From the NCBI RefSeq assembly GCF_011250565.1, contig NZ_JAANMS010000045.1, positions 1 to 38,037 on the forward strand: DNA of 38,037 bases, read 5' to 3'. Shown here piece by piece: positions 8,893 to 17,251 of this stretch (the stretch's first letter is position 1; every line of letters starts with the position of its first letter). This stretch comes from Nocardioides sp. IC4_145 (GTDB taxonomy: Bacteria > Actinomycetota > Actinomycetes > Propionibacteriales > Nocardioidaceae). A program made the position numbers and the translations under genes. The notes beneath the pieces are model-generated. The model worked only from the letters and a program-made list of their open reading frames with translations, was not told where the DNA came from and searched no databases.

Positions 8893-9771
8893 GTGCAACA
8901 GCTCCTCAACACCGCCCTCGGCGGCCTGACGCTCGGCATGGTCTACGCCGCGTTCGCGCTCGCCCTGGTGCTCATCTGGCGCTCGACGCGGGTGGTGAAC
9001 TTCGCGCAGGCCCCGATGGCGATGGTCACGACGTTCGTCGCGCTGGTCATCGTCGACGCCGGCCACTCCTACTGGCTGGCCTTCGCCGCGGCGCTGGCCA
9101 GCGGGCTGGTGCTGGGCGCGGTCATCGAGCGCGTGGTCGTCCGGCCGGTCGAGGGCGGTCCCGAGATCAACGCCGTCATCCTCACCCTCGGCCTGTTCAT
9201 CGTGCTCCACGCGCTCGCGGCGGTGATCTTCGGCAACCGCTACCGCAGCTTCCCGGCGCCGTTCGGCGTCCGCGGCATCGAGGTCGGCGGGACGACGATC
9301 GCGCTGACCGGCTTCGGCATCTTCACGATCCTCGCGGTGCTGGTGACGATGGGGCTGCTCCTCCTGCTCTTCCAGCGCACCGACATCGGGCTGCGGATGC
9401 GCGCCTCGGCGTTCAACCCCGAGGTCGCCCGGCTGCTCGGCGTCCGCGTCGGGCGGATGCTGACGCTCGGCTGGGCGCTGGCCTCCGTGGTGGGGTCGCT
9501 GGCCGGGCTGCTCATCGCCGGCGGCAGCCTGGTCCACCCCGGCTACATGGACTCCGTCGTCGTCTACGGCTTCGTCGCCGCCGTGCTCGGCGGGCTCGAC
9601 AGCCCGTTCGGCGCCGTCGTGGGCGGGCTGCTGCTCGGGCTCGCGCTCTCCTTCGTGAGCGGGTACGTCGGGTCGCAGCTGGTCGCGCTCGCCGCGCTGG
9701 TGATCCTCATGCTCGTGCTGGTCCTCCGGCCGGGCGGCCTGTTCGCCCAGACCGCGGCGAGGCGGGTCTGA
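8893..9771 (+). CDS. livH: branched-chain amino acid-type ABC transporter permease (LivH-like)
   Basis: This 292-residue integral membrane protein has about eight hydrophobic segments and the LivH pattern: an N-terminal LGGLTLGMVYAAFALALVLI, then the STRVVNFAQAPMAM region matching the family's G-x-xNFAQG-type motif, then GLRMRASAFNPEVARLLGV in the cytoplasmic coupling loop. The C-terminal GGLDSPFGAVVGGLLLGL is also typical. The GTG start follows a GGGAG site. The stop codon overlaps the ATG of the next permease by one base (TGATG), so the two subunits are translated in a coupled way. Confidence 0.9.
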   Translation: MQQLLNTALGGLTLGMVYAAFALALVLIWRSTRVVNFAQAPMAMVTTFVALVIVDAGHSYWLAFAAALASGLVLGAVIERVVVRPVEGGPEINAVILTLGLFIVLHALAAVIFGNRYRSFPAPFGVRGIEVGGTTIALTGFGIFTILAVLVTMGLLLLLFQRTDIGLRMRASAFNPEVARLLGVRVGRMLTLGWALASVVGSLAGLLIAGGSLVHPGYMDSVVVYGFVAAVLGGLDSPFGAVVGGLLLGLALSFVSGYVGSQLVALAALVILMLVLVLRPGGLFAQTAARRV

Positions 9772-10940
9772 TGGCCGCCCTGCGCGCCCGCGCCTCCGCC
9801 TGGTGGGCCGGCTCGATCCTCGGCCGGCACCTGCTCGTCGCGCTGCTCGGCCTGGTCGTGGTGGTGGTCGTGCTCGAGAGCTCGAGCGACTTCCGCAACC
9901 TCCAGCTCGCCTCGATGGCCTACCTCGGCATCGCCGCGGGGGGCCTGACCGTGCTGACCGGCCTCAACGGCCAGATCTCGCTCGGCCACGGCGCGCTGAT
10001 GGCGATCGGCGCCTACACCACCGCCCTGCTGCTCGACGACCGCGAGGCGAGCACGCCGCTGCCGCTCGTCGTCCTGGCCGCGGTCGTGGTCACCCTGCTG
10101 GTCGGCATCGCGGTCGGCGCGGCCGCCGCGCGGCTGCACGGCCCCTACCTCGCCGGCGCCACCCTGGCCCTGGCCGTCGCCGTGCCGGGCATCGCGCTCT
10201 ACTTCAAGGAGCAGCTCGGCGGCGAGCAGGGCCTGCGCGTGGTGCTGCCCGACATCCCGGCGTGGGTGCTCGACCTGGCGTTCTTCGTCACCGGCCAGGA
10301 CCTCACCCGCAGCCGGTACGTCGCCTACCTGGCCTGGGTCACGCTGGTCATCACCTTCGTCCTCCTCGCGAACCTCTCCCGCAGCCGGGTCGGCCGGCGC
10401 TGGCGGGCGGTCCGCGACGACGAGGTGGCCGCGGAGCTGGCCGGCGTGCACCTGGGCCGGGCCCGGGTCTCGGCGTTCGTCGTGAGCGCGGCCGCGGCGG
10501 GCGCGGCCGGCGCGATGATGGCGGTGACCGTCCGGCTCGCCGCGCCGAGCGGCTTCACGCTGACCCTGAGCCTCACGCTGCTCAGCGCGGTCGTCCTCGG
10601 TGGGCTCGGCAGCCTCGCCGGCGCGCTCATCGGGGCCGCGCTGCTCACGTTCCTCCCCCAGGTCGTCACCGACCTCGGGGTCGACGCCGGGCTCTCCGAC
10701 ATCCGCGCTGCCGAGCTCGCGCCGCTCGTCTACGGCGTCGTCATGGTGCTCGTCATCCTGCTCGCCCCCGCCGGGATCGTCGGCACCGTCCGCACGGCCC
10801 TCGTCAAGCGCCGGCTGCGCCGATCCGCCGTCGCGCAGACCGGCGGGGCCGCGACGACGGACCCGACCTCGCCGGCCACCCCAGCCACGGACCCAGCCAC
10901 GGACCCAGCCACCACCACCTCGAAGGGAAGCACGACATGA
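9771..10940 (+). CDS. livM: branched-chain amino acid-type ABC transporter permease (LivM-like)
   Basis: This 389-residue membrane permease is the partner of the LivH-like subunit. LivM hallmarks are GLNGQISLGHGALMAIGAY near residue 65 and the coupling-loop segment SRVGRRWRAVRDDEVAAELAGV. The C-terminal transmembrane part ends at LLAPAGIVGTVRTALVKRR. It is followed by a hydrophilic tail of about 45 residues with TPATDPATDPATT, encoded by a 12-base tandem repeat. It starts inside the livH stop codon and its own stop overlaps the start of the binding-protein gene (ATGA). Confidence 0.9.
   Translation: MAALRARASAWWAGSILGRHLLVALLGLVVVVVVLESSSDFRNLQLASMAYLGIAAGGLTVLTGLNGQISLGHGALMAIGAYTTALLLDDREASTPLPLVVLAAVVVTLLVGIAVGAAAARLHGPYLAGATLALAVAVPGIALYFKEQLGGEQGLRVVLPDIPAWVLDLAFFVTGQDLTRSRYVAYLAWVTLVITFVLLANLSRSRVGRRWRAVRDDEVAAELAGVHLGRARVSAFVVSAAAAGAAGAMMAVTVRLAAPSGFTLTLSLTLLSAVVLGGLGSLAGALIGAALLTFLPQVVTDLGVDAGLSDIRAAELAPLVYGVVMVLVILLAPAGIVGTVRTALVKRRLRRSAVAQTGGAATTDPTSPATPATDPATDPATTTSKGSTT
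10880..10913 (+). repeat. 12-base tandem repeat inside the livM tail
   Basis: The unit CCCAGCCACGGA occurs at 10880-10891 and 10892-10903, followed by a partial third copy to 10913. It encodes repeated Pro-Ala-Thr-Asp in the cytoplasmic tail of the permease, where length changes should be tolerated. Confidence 0.75.
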
Positions 10941-12292
10941 GACGACGGCTCCATCGGCCCACCACCCTCGTCGCCGCCGCCACGGTCGGCGTACTCCTGC
11001 TGGGCGCCTGCGGCGCCGGCGGCCGGGACGACGACGGCGGAGGTGGCGACGGCGGTGACGGAGGCGGCGGCGCGACCGCGCCGGGCGTCACCGAGGACTC
11101 CATCAAGATCGGCGCGCACTTCCCGCTCACCGGCGTGGCCGCGCCCGGCTACAACGAGATCCCGACCGGCGCGAAGGCGTACTTCGACTACGTCAACGCG
11201 CAGGGCGGGGTGCACGGACGGCAGATCGAGTACGTCGTCCGCGACGACGGCTACAACCCCACCAACACCAGCTCGGTCACCAACGAGCTCGTGCTGGAGG
11301 AGGAGATCTTCGCGATGGTCGGCGGCCTCGGCACGCCCACCCACAGCGCGGTCGTGGACTTCCTCAACGACGAGGGCGTCCCGGACTTCTTCGTCTCCTC
11401 CGGCTCCCTGCAGTGGGGTGACGACCCGAGCGCCTACCCCTACACGTTCGGCTGGCAGCCCGACTACGAGATCGAGGGCAAGATCATCGGCCAGTACGTC
11501 GCGGAGAACATGCCCGACGCCAAGGTCGGCCTCTTCCTCCAGGACGACGACTTCGGCGACGACGCCGAGAAGGGCGTGCGCCAGTTCCTCGACGACCAGG
11601 TCGTCGCGGCCGAGCGCTACACCTCGGGCAACACCGACGTGGGGCCGCAGATCGCGAGCCTCCAGGCCGCGGGCGCGGACCTGGTGCTGTCGTTCAACAC
11701 GCCGTCGTACACCGCGCTCAGCCAGCTGGTCGCGCTCAAGCTGGGCTACGAGCCGCAGTGGTTCTACACCAACGTCGGCTCCGACGCCGACCTCGTCGGC
11801 TCGCTGCTCTCCCGCTTCTCCGAGGGCGCGGTCGAGGGCGGGTCGAGCTCGCTGGACGGCGTGATGACCACCGAGTACATCCCCGGCGTCGACCAGCCCG
11901 ACGACCCGTGGGTCCAGCTGTGGCAGAAGGTCTGGGACGGGCACGGCGAGAAGGGCAAGCTGACCAACTACCGGGTCTACGGCATGTCCCACGCCTACGC
12001 GTTCGTGCAGGCGCTGCAGGCGGCCGGCGAGGACCTCACCCGCGACGGCATCGTCGAGGCGATGGAGGAGATCGGCGCCGACCTCGAGGGACCGCAGCTC
12101 GCGCCGTTCCGCTACTCCTCCGACAGCCACCTCGGCATCTCCGGCATGCGGGTGGTCGAGATCCGGAACGGCGCGGGCGAGGACCTCACGCCGGTGCTCG
12201 TCACCGACATCGGCGACGCCGAGATCGTCGAGGACGACTCCGGCCAGGACGGCGACGCTCCGCCGGAGAACGGTGTGCCCGAGGCGCCGTGA
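10937..12292 (+). CDS. ABC transporter substrate-binding lipoprotein (LivK-like, type 1 periplasmic binding fold)
   Basis: This 451-residue lipoprotein delivers the ligand to the LivH/LivM permease. The N-terminus has a basic start (MRRRLHRP), a hydrophobic core and a lipobox LLGAC, so the mature protein begins at Cys and is anchored to the membrane. A Gly/Asp-rich linker follows, then the conserved TEDSIKIGAHFPLTGVAAPGYNEIPTG start of the Peripla_BP_6 fold. Later segments such as YVVRDDGYNPTNTSS and KVGLFLQDDDFGDDAEKG are typical of the family. The C-terminus is acidic. The ATG at 10937 overlaps the livM stop (ATGA). The ligand cannot be assigned; the fold serves amino acids, amides, urea and aromatic acids. 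Confidence 0.9.
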   Translation: MRRRLHRPTTLVAAATVGVLLLGACGAGGRDDDGGGGDGGDGGGGATAPGVTEDSIKIGAHFPLTGVAAPGYNEIPTGAKAYFDYVNAQGGVHGRQIEYVVRDDGYNPTNTSSVTNELVLEEEIFAMVGGLGTPTHSAVVDFLNDEGVPDFFVSSGSLQWGDDPSAYPYTFGWQPDYEIEGKIIGQYVAENMPDAKVGLFLQDDDFGDDAEKGVRQFLDDQVVAAERYTSGNTDVGPQIASLQAAGADLVLSFNTPSYTALSQLVALKLGYEPQWFYTNVGSDADLVGSLLSRFSEGAVEGGSSSLDGVMTTEYIPGVDQPDDPWVQLWQKVWDGHGEKGKLTNYRVYGMSHAYAFVQALQAAGEDLTRDGIVEAMEEIGADLEGPQLAPFRYSSDSHLGISGMRVVEIRNGAGEDLTPVLVTDIGDAEIVEDDSGQDGDAPPENGVPEAP

Positions 12293-12344
12293 CCTTCGTC
12301 GTGACCGGCGCTCGACACGCACGCGCCTGAGGCTCCGAGACCGT

Positions 12345-12380
12345 GAGACGCCCACCCGGGTCCACCCGGGTGGGCGTCTC
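12345..12380. terminator. bidirectional hairpin terminator, 16-bp perfect stem
   Basis: GAGACGCCCACCCGGG (12345-12360) and CCCGGGTGGGCGTCTC (12365-12380) are exact reverse complements around a TCCA loop. The hairpin lies between the transporter operon and the convergent nuclease-like gene and ends on the base before that gene's stop codon. It can serve both strands. Confidence 0.85.
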
Positions 12381-13361
12381 TCATCGGTAGACGCGGATCC
12401 GGGCGAGCAACGGCGCGTGGTCGGAGGCGTAGCCGTCGAGGACCCGGTGCCGCGCGACCTGCGCGGTGCCCGACCCGCCACGGGCCCCCGCTGCGGCTCT
12501 GCGCAGGGACCGGTCGGCGACGAAGACGTAGTCGATCCAGCGGGTCTCGCGGGTCGGCCGGAGCCCGTCCAGGCCGAGCAGCTGGTACGTCGAGGTGGCG
12601 TGGCCGCGGAAGGTGCGGGTGATCCCGCCGGCGGGCTTCGCGCGGGAGTCGTCGGCGAAGTCGAAGTTGTAGTCACCCGTGCCTAGCACGACCGAGCCGG
12701 GCGCGGTGTCCCACATCCGCGCGAGCTTGGCGAGGTGCTGCTTCGCGCGCTCGGCGTTCAGGTTCCGCTCGAAACGCTGGCCGGTCTCGATGTGCTGGTT
12801 CACGTGGGTGTTGAGCAGGGTGACCGTGCGCCCGGTCGCGCGGTGCCGCAGCTGCGCGGTCACCACCCACCGGGCCGGGAACGGGTCGGTCGTCTCCCGC
12901 GGGTAGCCGCCCCGGTGCATCCGCCGGAACGACACGTCGAGCAGCTCGAACGTCGCCGTCCGCCACGAGACCGCCAACGAGATCGGCCCGTCGGGGTCGG
13001 GCCAGTGCCAGGTCTCCCAGCCGCGGGCGCGGTACTGCGGGTACAGCTGGCGGAACGCCGGCGACTTCGACTCCTGCCAGCCGATCAGGTCGACGTCGTC
13101 GCGGCCGGTGAGCCGGTCCCAGTCGCGCCGGGCCCGCTCGAGCGGCAGGTGCCGCAACGCGTTGTAGGACACCACCCCGATGGTGGTCAGCACCTCTCCC
13201 GGCAGCCGTGGCGCCACCCGCGGCCGTCCCTCCTCGACGGCTGGGCGTGGCGTCCCCCCACCCGGGTCCGTCCCGTCGCGCCCGAGCGCCACCACCACCG
13301 CCACCGTGACCACCACCGCCGCGACCAGCGCGGCGAGCACGCGGAGCGCGACCCGGAGCAT
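12381..13361 (-). CDS. endonuclease/exonuclease/phosphatase-family protein, membrane-anchored
   Basis: This 326-residue protein starts with a hydrophobic segment (VLAALVAAVVVTVAVVVAL) and no lipobox, so it is likely an anchored or secreted protein. The rest has the EEP fold: VVSYNAL at the start with the metal-ligand Asn, GWQES with the catalytic Glu, NTHVNQH, GTGDYNFDF with the Asp/Asn pair, and the final SDHAPL with the catalytic His. Members cut phosphodiesters in nucleic acids or hydrolyse phospholipids and inositol phosphates; the substrate here is unknown. The ATG at 13361 is preferred because the signal anchor follows it and TACGCT stands seven bases upstream. Longer in-frame starts exist up to 13487. 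Confidence 0.82.
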   Translation of the reverse strand: MLRVALRVLAALVAAVVVTVAVVVALGRDGTDPGGGTPRPAVEEGRPRVAPRLPGEVLTTIGVVSYNALRHLPLERARRDWDRLTGRDDVDLIGWQESKSPAFRQLYPQYRARGWETWHWPDPDGPISLAVSWRTATFELLDVSFRRMHRGGYPRETTDPFPARWVVTAQLRHRATGRTVTLLNTHVNQHIETGQRFERNLNAERAKQHLAKLARMWDTAPGSVVLGTGDYNFDFADDSRAKPAGGITRTFRGHATSTYQLLGLDGLRPTRETRWIDYVFVADRSLRRAAAGARGGSGTAQVARHRVLDGYASDHAPLLARIRVYR

Positions 13362-13368
13362 GGCGAGG

Positions 13369-13374
13369 AGCGTA
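13369..13374 (-). promoter_or_regulatory. putative -10 box of a leaderless promoter for the EEP-family gene
   Basis: On the minus strand TACGCT (TAnnnT type) stands seven bases before the ATG at 13361. There is no clear -35 box and no ribosome binding site. The geometry equals that seen at the PAP2, flavoprotein and gntR genes. Confidence 0.35.
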
Positions 13375-13489
13375 CGTCCCGGCCGCGGGTGGGGCCGGAA
13401 GATCGGCACCACCTCCGCGCCGTCGTATCCCCGCTCCAGGGCCGGGTACCGCTCGGGCCTCCCCACCCCTGCACCCGGAGGTACCACCC

Positions 13490-14038
13490 ATGGCTCGCAA
13501 CACCTTGTCCCGCTCGCTCCACGACGTCGGCCTCGCCGCCTGGTTCGGCGGCACGCTCGCCAACGCGGTCGCCCTCAATCCCGCGGCCGCGCAGGCCACC
13601 GCGTCCTCCGACGTCGGCGCGGTCGCGAACACCGGCTGGGACCGGTGGACCCCCGTCAACGCCGCCGCCATCGGGGCCCACCTCGCCGGGAGCATCGGCC
13701 AGCTCGGCGGCAACAAGGGCCGCATCGCCGCCCAGCAGGGCGTCGGCTCGATGGTCGTGGTGAAGACCGCGTTGACCGCCGCCGCCCTCGGCGTCACGGC
13801 GTACTCCCGCGTGCTCGGCAAGAAGGTGTCGCAAGAGACGCAGATGCCGGCGGCCTCGGGCACCGAGCCGGAGTCGGGCACCCCGCCGGAGGTGGCCAAG
13901 GCCCAGCAGCAGCTCGCCGCCCTTCAGTGGGTGGTCCCCGCACTGACCGGTGCGCTGGTCGTCGTGAGCTCCTTCGCCGGCGAGCAGCAGCGCTCGACCG
14001 AGCAGAAGAAGGGGCTGATGGGCCGGATGGCGCCCTGA
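13490..14038 (+). CDS. hypothetical protein with hydrophobic helices
   Basis: I do not recognise this 182-residue protein. It has a strong ribosome binding site (GGAGGT, about 7 bases before the ATG). The first 40 residues contain GLAAWFGGTLANAVALNPAAAQA, which may be a membrane segment or signal-like stretch. Two later hydrophobic stretches lie near MVVVKTALTAAALGVTAYS and WVVPALTGALVVVSSFAG, separated by a Glu/Pro/Ser-rich loop. The C-terminus is basic and polar. This looks like a small integral membrane protein of three helices. It diverges from the EEP-family gene and ends 7 bases before the convergent methyltransferase gene. Confidence 0.7.
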   Translation: MARNTLSRSLHDVGLAAWFGGTLANAVALNPAAAQATASSDVGAVANTGWDRWTPVNAAAIGAHLAGSIGQLGGNKGRIAAQQGVGSMVVVKTALTAAALGVTAYSRVLGKKVSQETQMPAASGTEPESGTPPEVAKAQQQLAALQWVVPALTGALVVVSSFAGEQQRSTEQKKGLMGRMAP

Positions 14039-14045
14039 CGGGCCG

Positions 14046-14672
14046 TCAGGCCCGGCGCGACTCCAGCACGCGGAACCCCTTGGCCGAGGCCAGCCGCGTC
14101 GTCGGGTAGCCCTGCTCCCCCAGCCACCGCTGCAGGGAGTCGGCCCCGAGGTTCTTGCCGACCACCATGACCGCCCGGCCGTCGGGCGCGAGCCGCGGCA
14201 GCCAGGTCAGCAGCAGCTCGTGGAGCGCCTGCTTGCCGATGCGGATCGGCGGGTTCGACCAGATCTCGTCGTACGTCGCGTGCGGCTCCACGGCGTCCGG
14301 GGTGGCGGCGCGGTAGCGGTCGGCGACGCCGAGGGCCGCGGCGTTCTCGTTGGCGAGGAGGACCGCGCGCTCGTTGACGTCGACGGCGGTGACCGTGGCG
14401 TCCGGGGCGCTGACCGCGACCGCGAGACCGATGACGCCGTAGCCGCAGCCGAGGTCGAGCACGCGGCCGCCGGCCGGCGGCTCGGTCTCGCGGAAGAGCA
14501 CCGCCGTGCCGATGTCGAGCCGCCCCTTGGCGAAGACGCCGGAGCCGCTCACCAGCGACAGCGTCCGGCCCCACACCTCGGCCGTGACCGGCTCCCGCTT
14601 GAACGGCACCGACGGGTCGGCGGAGAAGTAGTGGTCCTCGTGCTGGTCGACTCCCTGGTCGTCCCCGCTCAT
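14046..14672 (-). CDS. class I SAM-dependent methyltransferase, RsmC/RlmG-like
   Basis: This 208-residue protein binds S-adenosylmethionine: motif I is [16 protein letters not shown], followed by [19 protein letters not shown]. The catalytic-type motif SNPPIRIGK is the NPPF/Y-like motif of N-methyltransferases that act on exocyclic amino groups of nucleic acid bases. The family (MTS domain) includes RsmC and RlmG, which modify guanines in ribosomal RNA, so an RNA target is likely; the exact base is not known. Its ATG overlaps the stop of truA by four bases (ATGA), which supports coupled expression with an RNA modification enzyme. Confidence 0.85.
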   Translation of the reverse strand: MSGDDQGVDQHEDHYFSADPSVPFKREPVTAEVWGRTLSLVSGSGVFAKGRLDIGTAVLFRETEPPAGGRVLDLGCGYGVIGLAVAVSAPDATVTAVDVNERAVLLANENAAALGVADRYRAATPDAVEPHATYDEIWSNPPIRIGKQALHELLLTWLPRLAPDGRAVMVVGKNLGADSLQRWLGEQGYPTTRLASAKGFRVLESRRA

Positions 14673-15499
14673 GCCTTGTCCCTCCTCGCCCGGGTCAGCT
14701 CGACCCGCGCACCGAGCTCGGCGTCGGGCGGGTAGGCGACCTCCTCGAGGGTCAGCCCGTGCGCGTGCACGACGGCCACGGAGGCGTCGCGCCGCTCCGC
14801 GGCCAGGACGTCCCCGGCCCAGGCGACCGCGCGGCGGCCCTCGCCGACGGCGAGCAGGCAGCCGACCAGCGAGCGGACCATGCTGTGGCAGAACGCGTCC
14901 GCACGGACGGTCGCCTCGACCACGCCCGACGGCACCCGCCGCCACGACAGCTCCTCCAGCACCCGGATCGTCGTCGCGCCCTCGCGCTGCTTGCAGAAGG
15001 ACGCGAAGTCGTGCTGGCCCAGCAGCAGCACGGCCGCCTCGTTCATCAGGTCCACGTCGAGCGGGCGCGGCCAGGCCAGCACGTGCCCGCGGGTGAGCGG
15101 GTCGACCGCGGCCGGGGTGTCGGCGACCCGATAGGCGTAGCGGCGCCACAGCGCGGAGAAGCGCGCGTCGAACCCGTCCGGCGCTTCGACCGCACGGCGT
15201 ACCCGCACGTCGGCCGGGAGGATCCCGTTGAGCCGGCGCACCAGCGCCTCCAGCGGCGGGTCCGGCGAGCGCCCGGCGGACCGGGCGAGCGCGTCGGGCT
15301 CGACGTCGAAGTGCACGACCTGCCCGCGGGCGTGGACGCCGGTGTCGGTGCGCCCGGCGCAGACCAGGTCGACCGACGGCACCCGCAGCGCGGTCGCCGC
15401 CGCCGCGGACAGCTCGCCCTGCACGGTCCGCAGCCCGGGCTGGGCCGCCCAGCCGTGGAAGCCGCCGCCGTCGTAGGCGAGGTCGATCCGGATCCGCAC
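14669..15499 (-). CDS. truA: tRNA pseudouridine synthase A
   Basis: This 276-residue enzyme makes pseudouridine at positions 38-40 of the tRNA anticodon arm. The N-terminal [26 protein letters not shown] is typical, and the catalytic aspartate is Asp52 in [13 protein letters not shown]. The later [11 protein letters not shown] segment is also conserved. The start is GTG at 15499, with GAGGAT six bases upstream on the minus strand. In many actinobacteria truA directly follows rplQ; here they are about 3 kb apart on the same strand, with a flavoprotein, a kinase and a regulator between them. Confidence 0.95.
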   Translation of the reverse strand: MRIRIDLAYDGGGFHGWAAQPGLRTVQGELSAAAATALRVPSVDLVCAGRTDTGVHARGQVVHFDVEPDALARSAGRSPDPPLEALVRRLNGILPADVRVRRAVEAPDGFDARFSALWRRYAYRVADTPAAVDPLTRGHVLAWPRPLDVDLMNEAAVLLLGQHDFASFCKQREGATTIRVLEELSWRRVPSGVVEATVRADAFCHSMVRSLVGCLLAVGEGRRAVAWAGDVLAAERRDASVAVVHAHGLTLEEVAYPPDAELGARVELTRARRDKA

Positions 15500-15541
15500 C
15501 CGCGCATCCTCTCAGGACACGCGGTGTTCACGTGGGGCGCC

Positions 15542-15547
15542 TAGCCT
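15542..15547 (+). promoter_or_regulatory. putative -10 box of a leaderless promoter for the flavoprotein gene
   Basis: TAGCCT stands six bases before the ATG at 15554. No ribosome binding site lies in between, and no clear -35 box is seen. Confidence 0.45.
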
Positions 15548-15553
15548 GCAGCC

Positions 15554-17251
15554 ATGACCGCTCCGACCCTGGTGCTCGTCTCGGAGACGAACGCGGACTT
15601 CCTGCTCGACGAGTTCGGGCGCTACCAGCGCGACTACGACCTGCGCACCGCCACCTCCGCCGACGAGGCCGAGCAGGTGGCCCGCGACGTGCTCGCGCGC
15701 GGCGGCCAGGTCGCACTGTTCGTCACCGAGTCGGTGCTGCCCGACTCCGGTGTCCCGGAGGCTTTCGCCCGGTGGCGCAGCGTCGTGCCCACGGCCCGGC
15801 GCATCGTCGCCGCCCACCACGACCGCTTCCTGCTCGACGCGCCGGCGTTGCGCCTGGGGCTGGCCAAGGGGAAGTACGACGCCTACCTGCTCATGCCGCG
15901 CGGCGTGCGCGACGAGGAGTTCCACGGCGTGGTCTGCGAGCTGCTGTCGGACTGGGGCTCGACCGTGGCCGAGCCGGAGGTCGAGAGCGTCCGGATCGTC
16001 TCGCCCGAGGGGGACCCACTGACGCTCGGGCTGCGCGACTTCTTCGACCGGATGGGGCTCCCCAACCGCGTGCACCACCCCGACAGCCCGTCCGGACAGG
16101 CGGTGCTCGCCCGGTGGGACGGCCCCGCGACGTACCCACTCGTCGAGGCGCTGGAGCGTCCGCCCGTCGCGCCGCGCAGCGTCCGGGAGGCGGCGGTCGC
16201 GGTCTACGGTCGGCCCGACGAGGTGGACGTCGAGACGGTCGTCGACGTCTGCGTCGTCGGCGCCGGCCCGGCTGGGCTCGCCGCCGCCGTGTACGCCGCC
16301 TCGGAGGGCCTCTCCACGGTCGTCGTCGAGGTCGAGGCCGTCGGCGGGCAGGCCGGCACGAGCTCGATGATCCGCAACTACCTCGGCTTCCCCCGCGGCA
16401 TCTCCGGGATGCGCCTGGCCCAACGGGCGCGCAACCAGGCGATCCGGTTCGGCACCCGTTTCTTCACCGGCTGGGAGGTCACGGCGATCGAGCCGCACCC
16501 CGCGGGTCACTGTGTGCGCACCGACGGCGGCGACCTGCGGGCGCGGTCGGTCGTGCTGGCTTCGGGCGTGGCCTACCGCAAGCTCGGCGTGCCGGCCGTC
16601 GAGGAGCTCGTGGGCCGTGGCGTCTTCTACGGCAGCGCGATGACCGCCGCCCGGGAGATGGAGGGCGCCGACGTCGTCGTCGTCGGCGGCGGGAACTCCG
16701 CCGGCCAGGCGGCCATCCACCTCGCGCGGTTCGCACGGTCGGTGACGATCATGGTCCGGCGCGACTCGTTGGAGGCGACCATGTCGGCCTACCTCCTCGG
16801 CGAGATCGCCTACAACCCGCGCATCGCCACCGCCACCTGCTGCGAGATCGCCGACGGCGGCGGCGACGGCCACCTGGAGTGGCTGGACGTGCGCGACACC
16901 CGCGACGGGTCGGTCACCCGGCGGGCCGTGTCCGGCCTCTTCCTGCTGCTCGGCGCCGACCCGCAGTCGGACTGGCTGCCGCAGGAGGTCGCGCGCGACG
17001 CGCGCGGCTTCGTGCTCACCGGCCGGGACGTGCCCCGGGACAGCTGGGTCGACGGCCTCCCGCCGGAGAGCCTGGCCACGACGTTGCCGGGGGTCTTCGC
17101 GGCCGGCGACCTCCGCGCCGGGTCGATGAAGCGGGTGGCCGCCGCCAGCGGCGAGGGCGCCTCGGTGGTCCCCCTCGTCCACCAGTGGCTGGCGACCCTG
17201 CCCGCGCCGGCAGAGGCCCGCGAGGACCGAGGGTTGATCGTCGGCGTCTAG
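15554..17251 (+). CDS. fused response-regulator-like / thioredoxin reductase-like flavoprotein
   Basis: This 565-residue protein has three parts. Residues 1 to about 135 look like a receiver fold (TLVLVSETNADFLLDEF, then VALFVTESVLPDSG) but lack a clear acidic pair and phospho-acceptor. Residues from about 145 to 225 resemble a glutaredoxin-like insert (LRDFFDRMGLPNRVHHPD) without cysteines. From residue 230 it is a two-domain FAD/NADPH oxidoreductase: GAGPAG at 236-241, GGQAGTSSMIRNYLGFP, NADPH-binding VVVVGGGNSAG, and GVFAAGDLRAGS at the FAD end. The redox CxxC of thioredoxin reductase is replaced by Ser-Ala-Met-Thr (361-364), so direct thioredoxin reduction is unlikely. The combination is known in actinobacteria. 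Its stop overlaps that of the convergent kinase. Confidence 0.88.
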   Translation: MTAPTLVLVSETNADFLLDEFGRYQRDYDLRTATSADEAEQVARDVLARGGQVALFVTESVLPDSGVPEAFARWRSVVPTARRIVAAHHDRFLLDAPALRLGLAKGKYDAYLLMPRGVRDEEFHGVVCELLSDWGSTVAEPEVESVRIVSPEGDPLTLGLRDFFDRMGLPNRVHHPDSPSGQAVLARWDGPATYPLVEALERPPVAPRSVREAAVAVYGRPDEVDVETVVDVCVVGAGPAGLAAAVYAASEGLSTVVVEVEAVGGQAGTSSMIRNYLGFPRGISGMRLAQRARNQAIRFGTRFFTGWEVTAIEPHPAGHCVRTDGGDLRARSVVLASGVAYRKLGVPAVEELVGRGVFYGSAMTAAREMEGADVVVVGGGNSAGQAAIHLARFARSVTIMVRRDSLEATMSAYLLGEIAYNPRIATATCCEIADGGGDGHLEWLDVRDTRDGSVTRRAVSGLFLLLGADPQSDWLPQEVARDARGFVLTGRDVPRDSWVDGLPPESLATTLPGVFAAGDLRAGSMKRVAAASGEGASVVPLVHQWLATLPAPAEAREDRGLIVGV

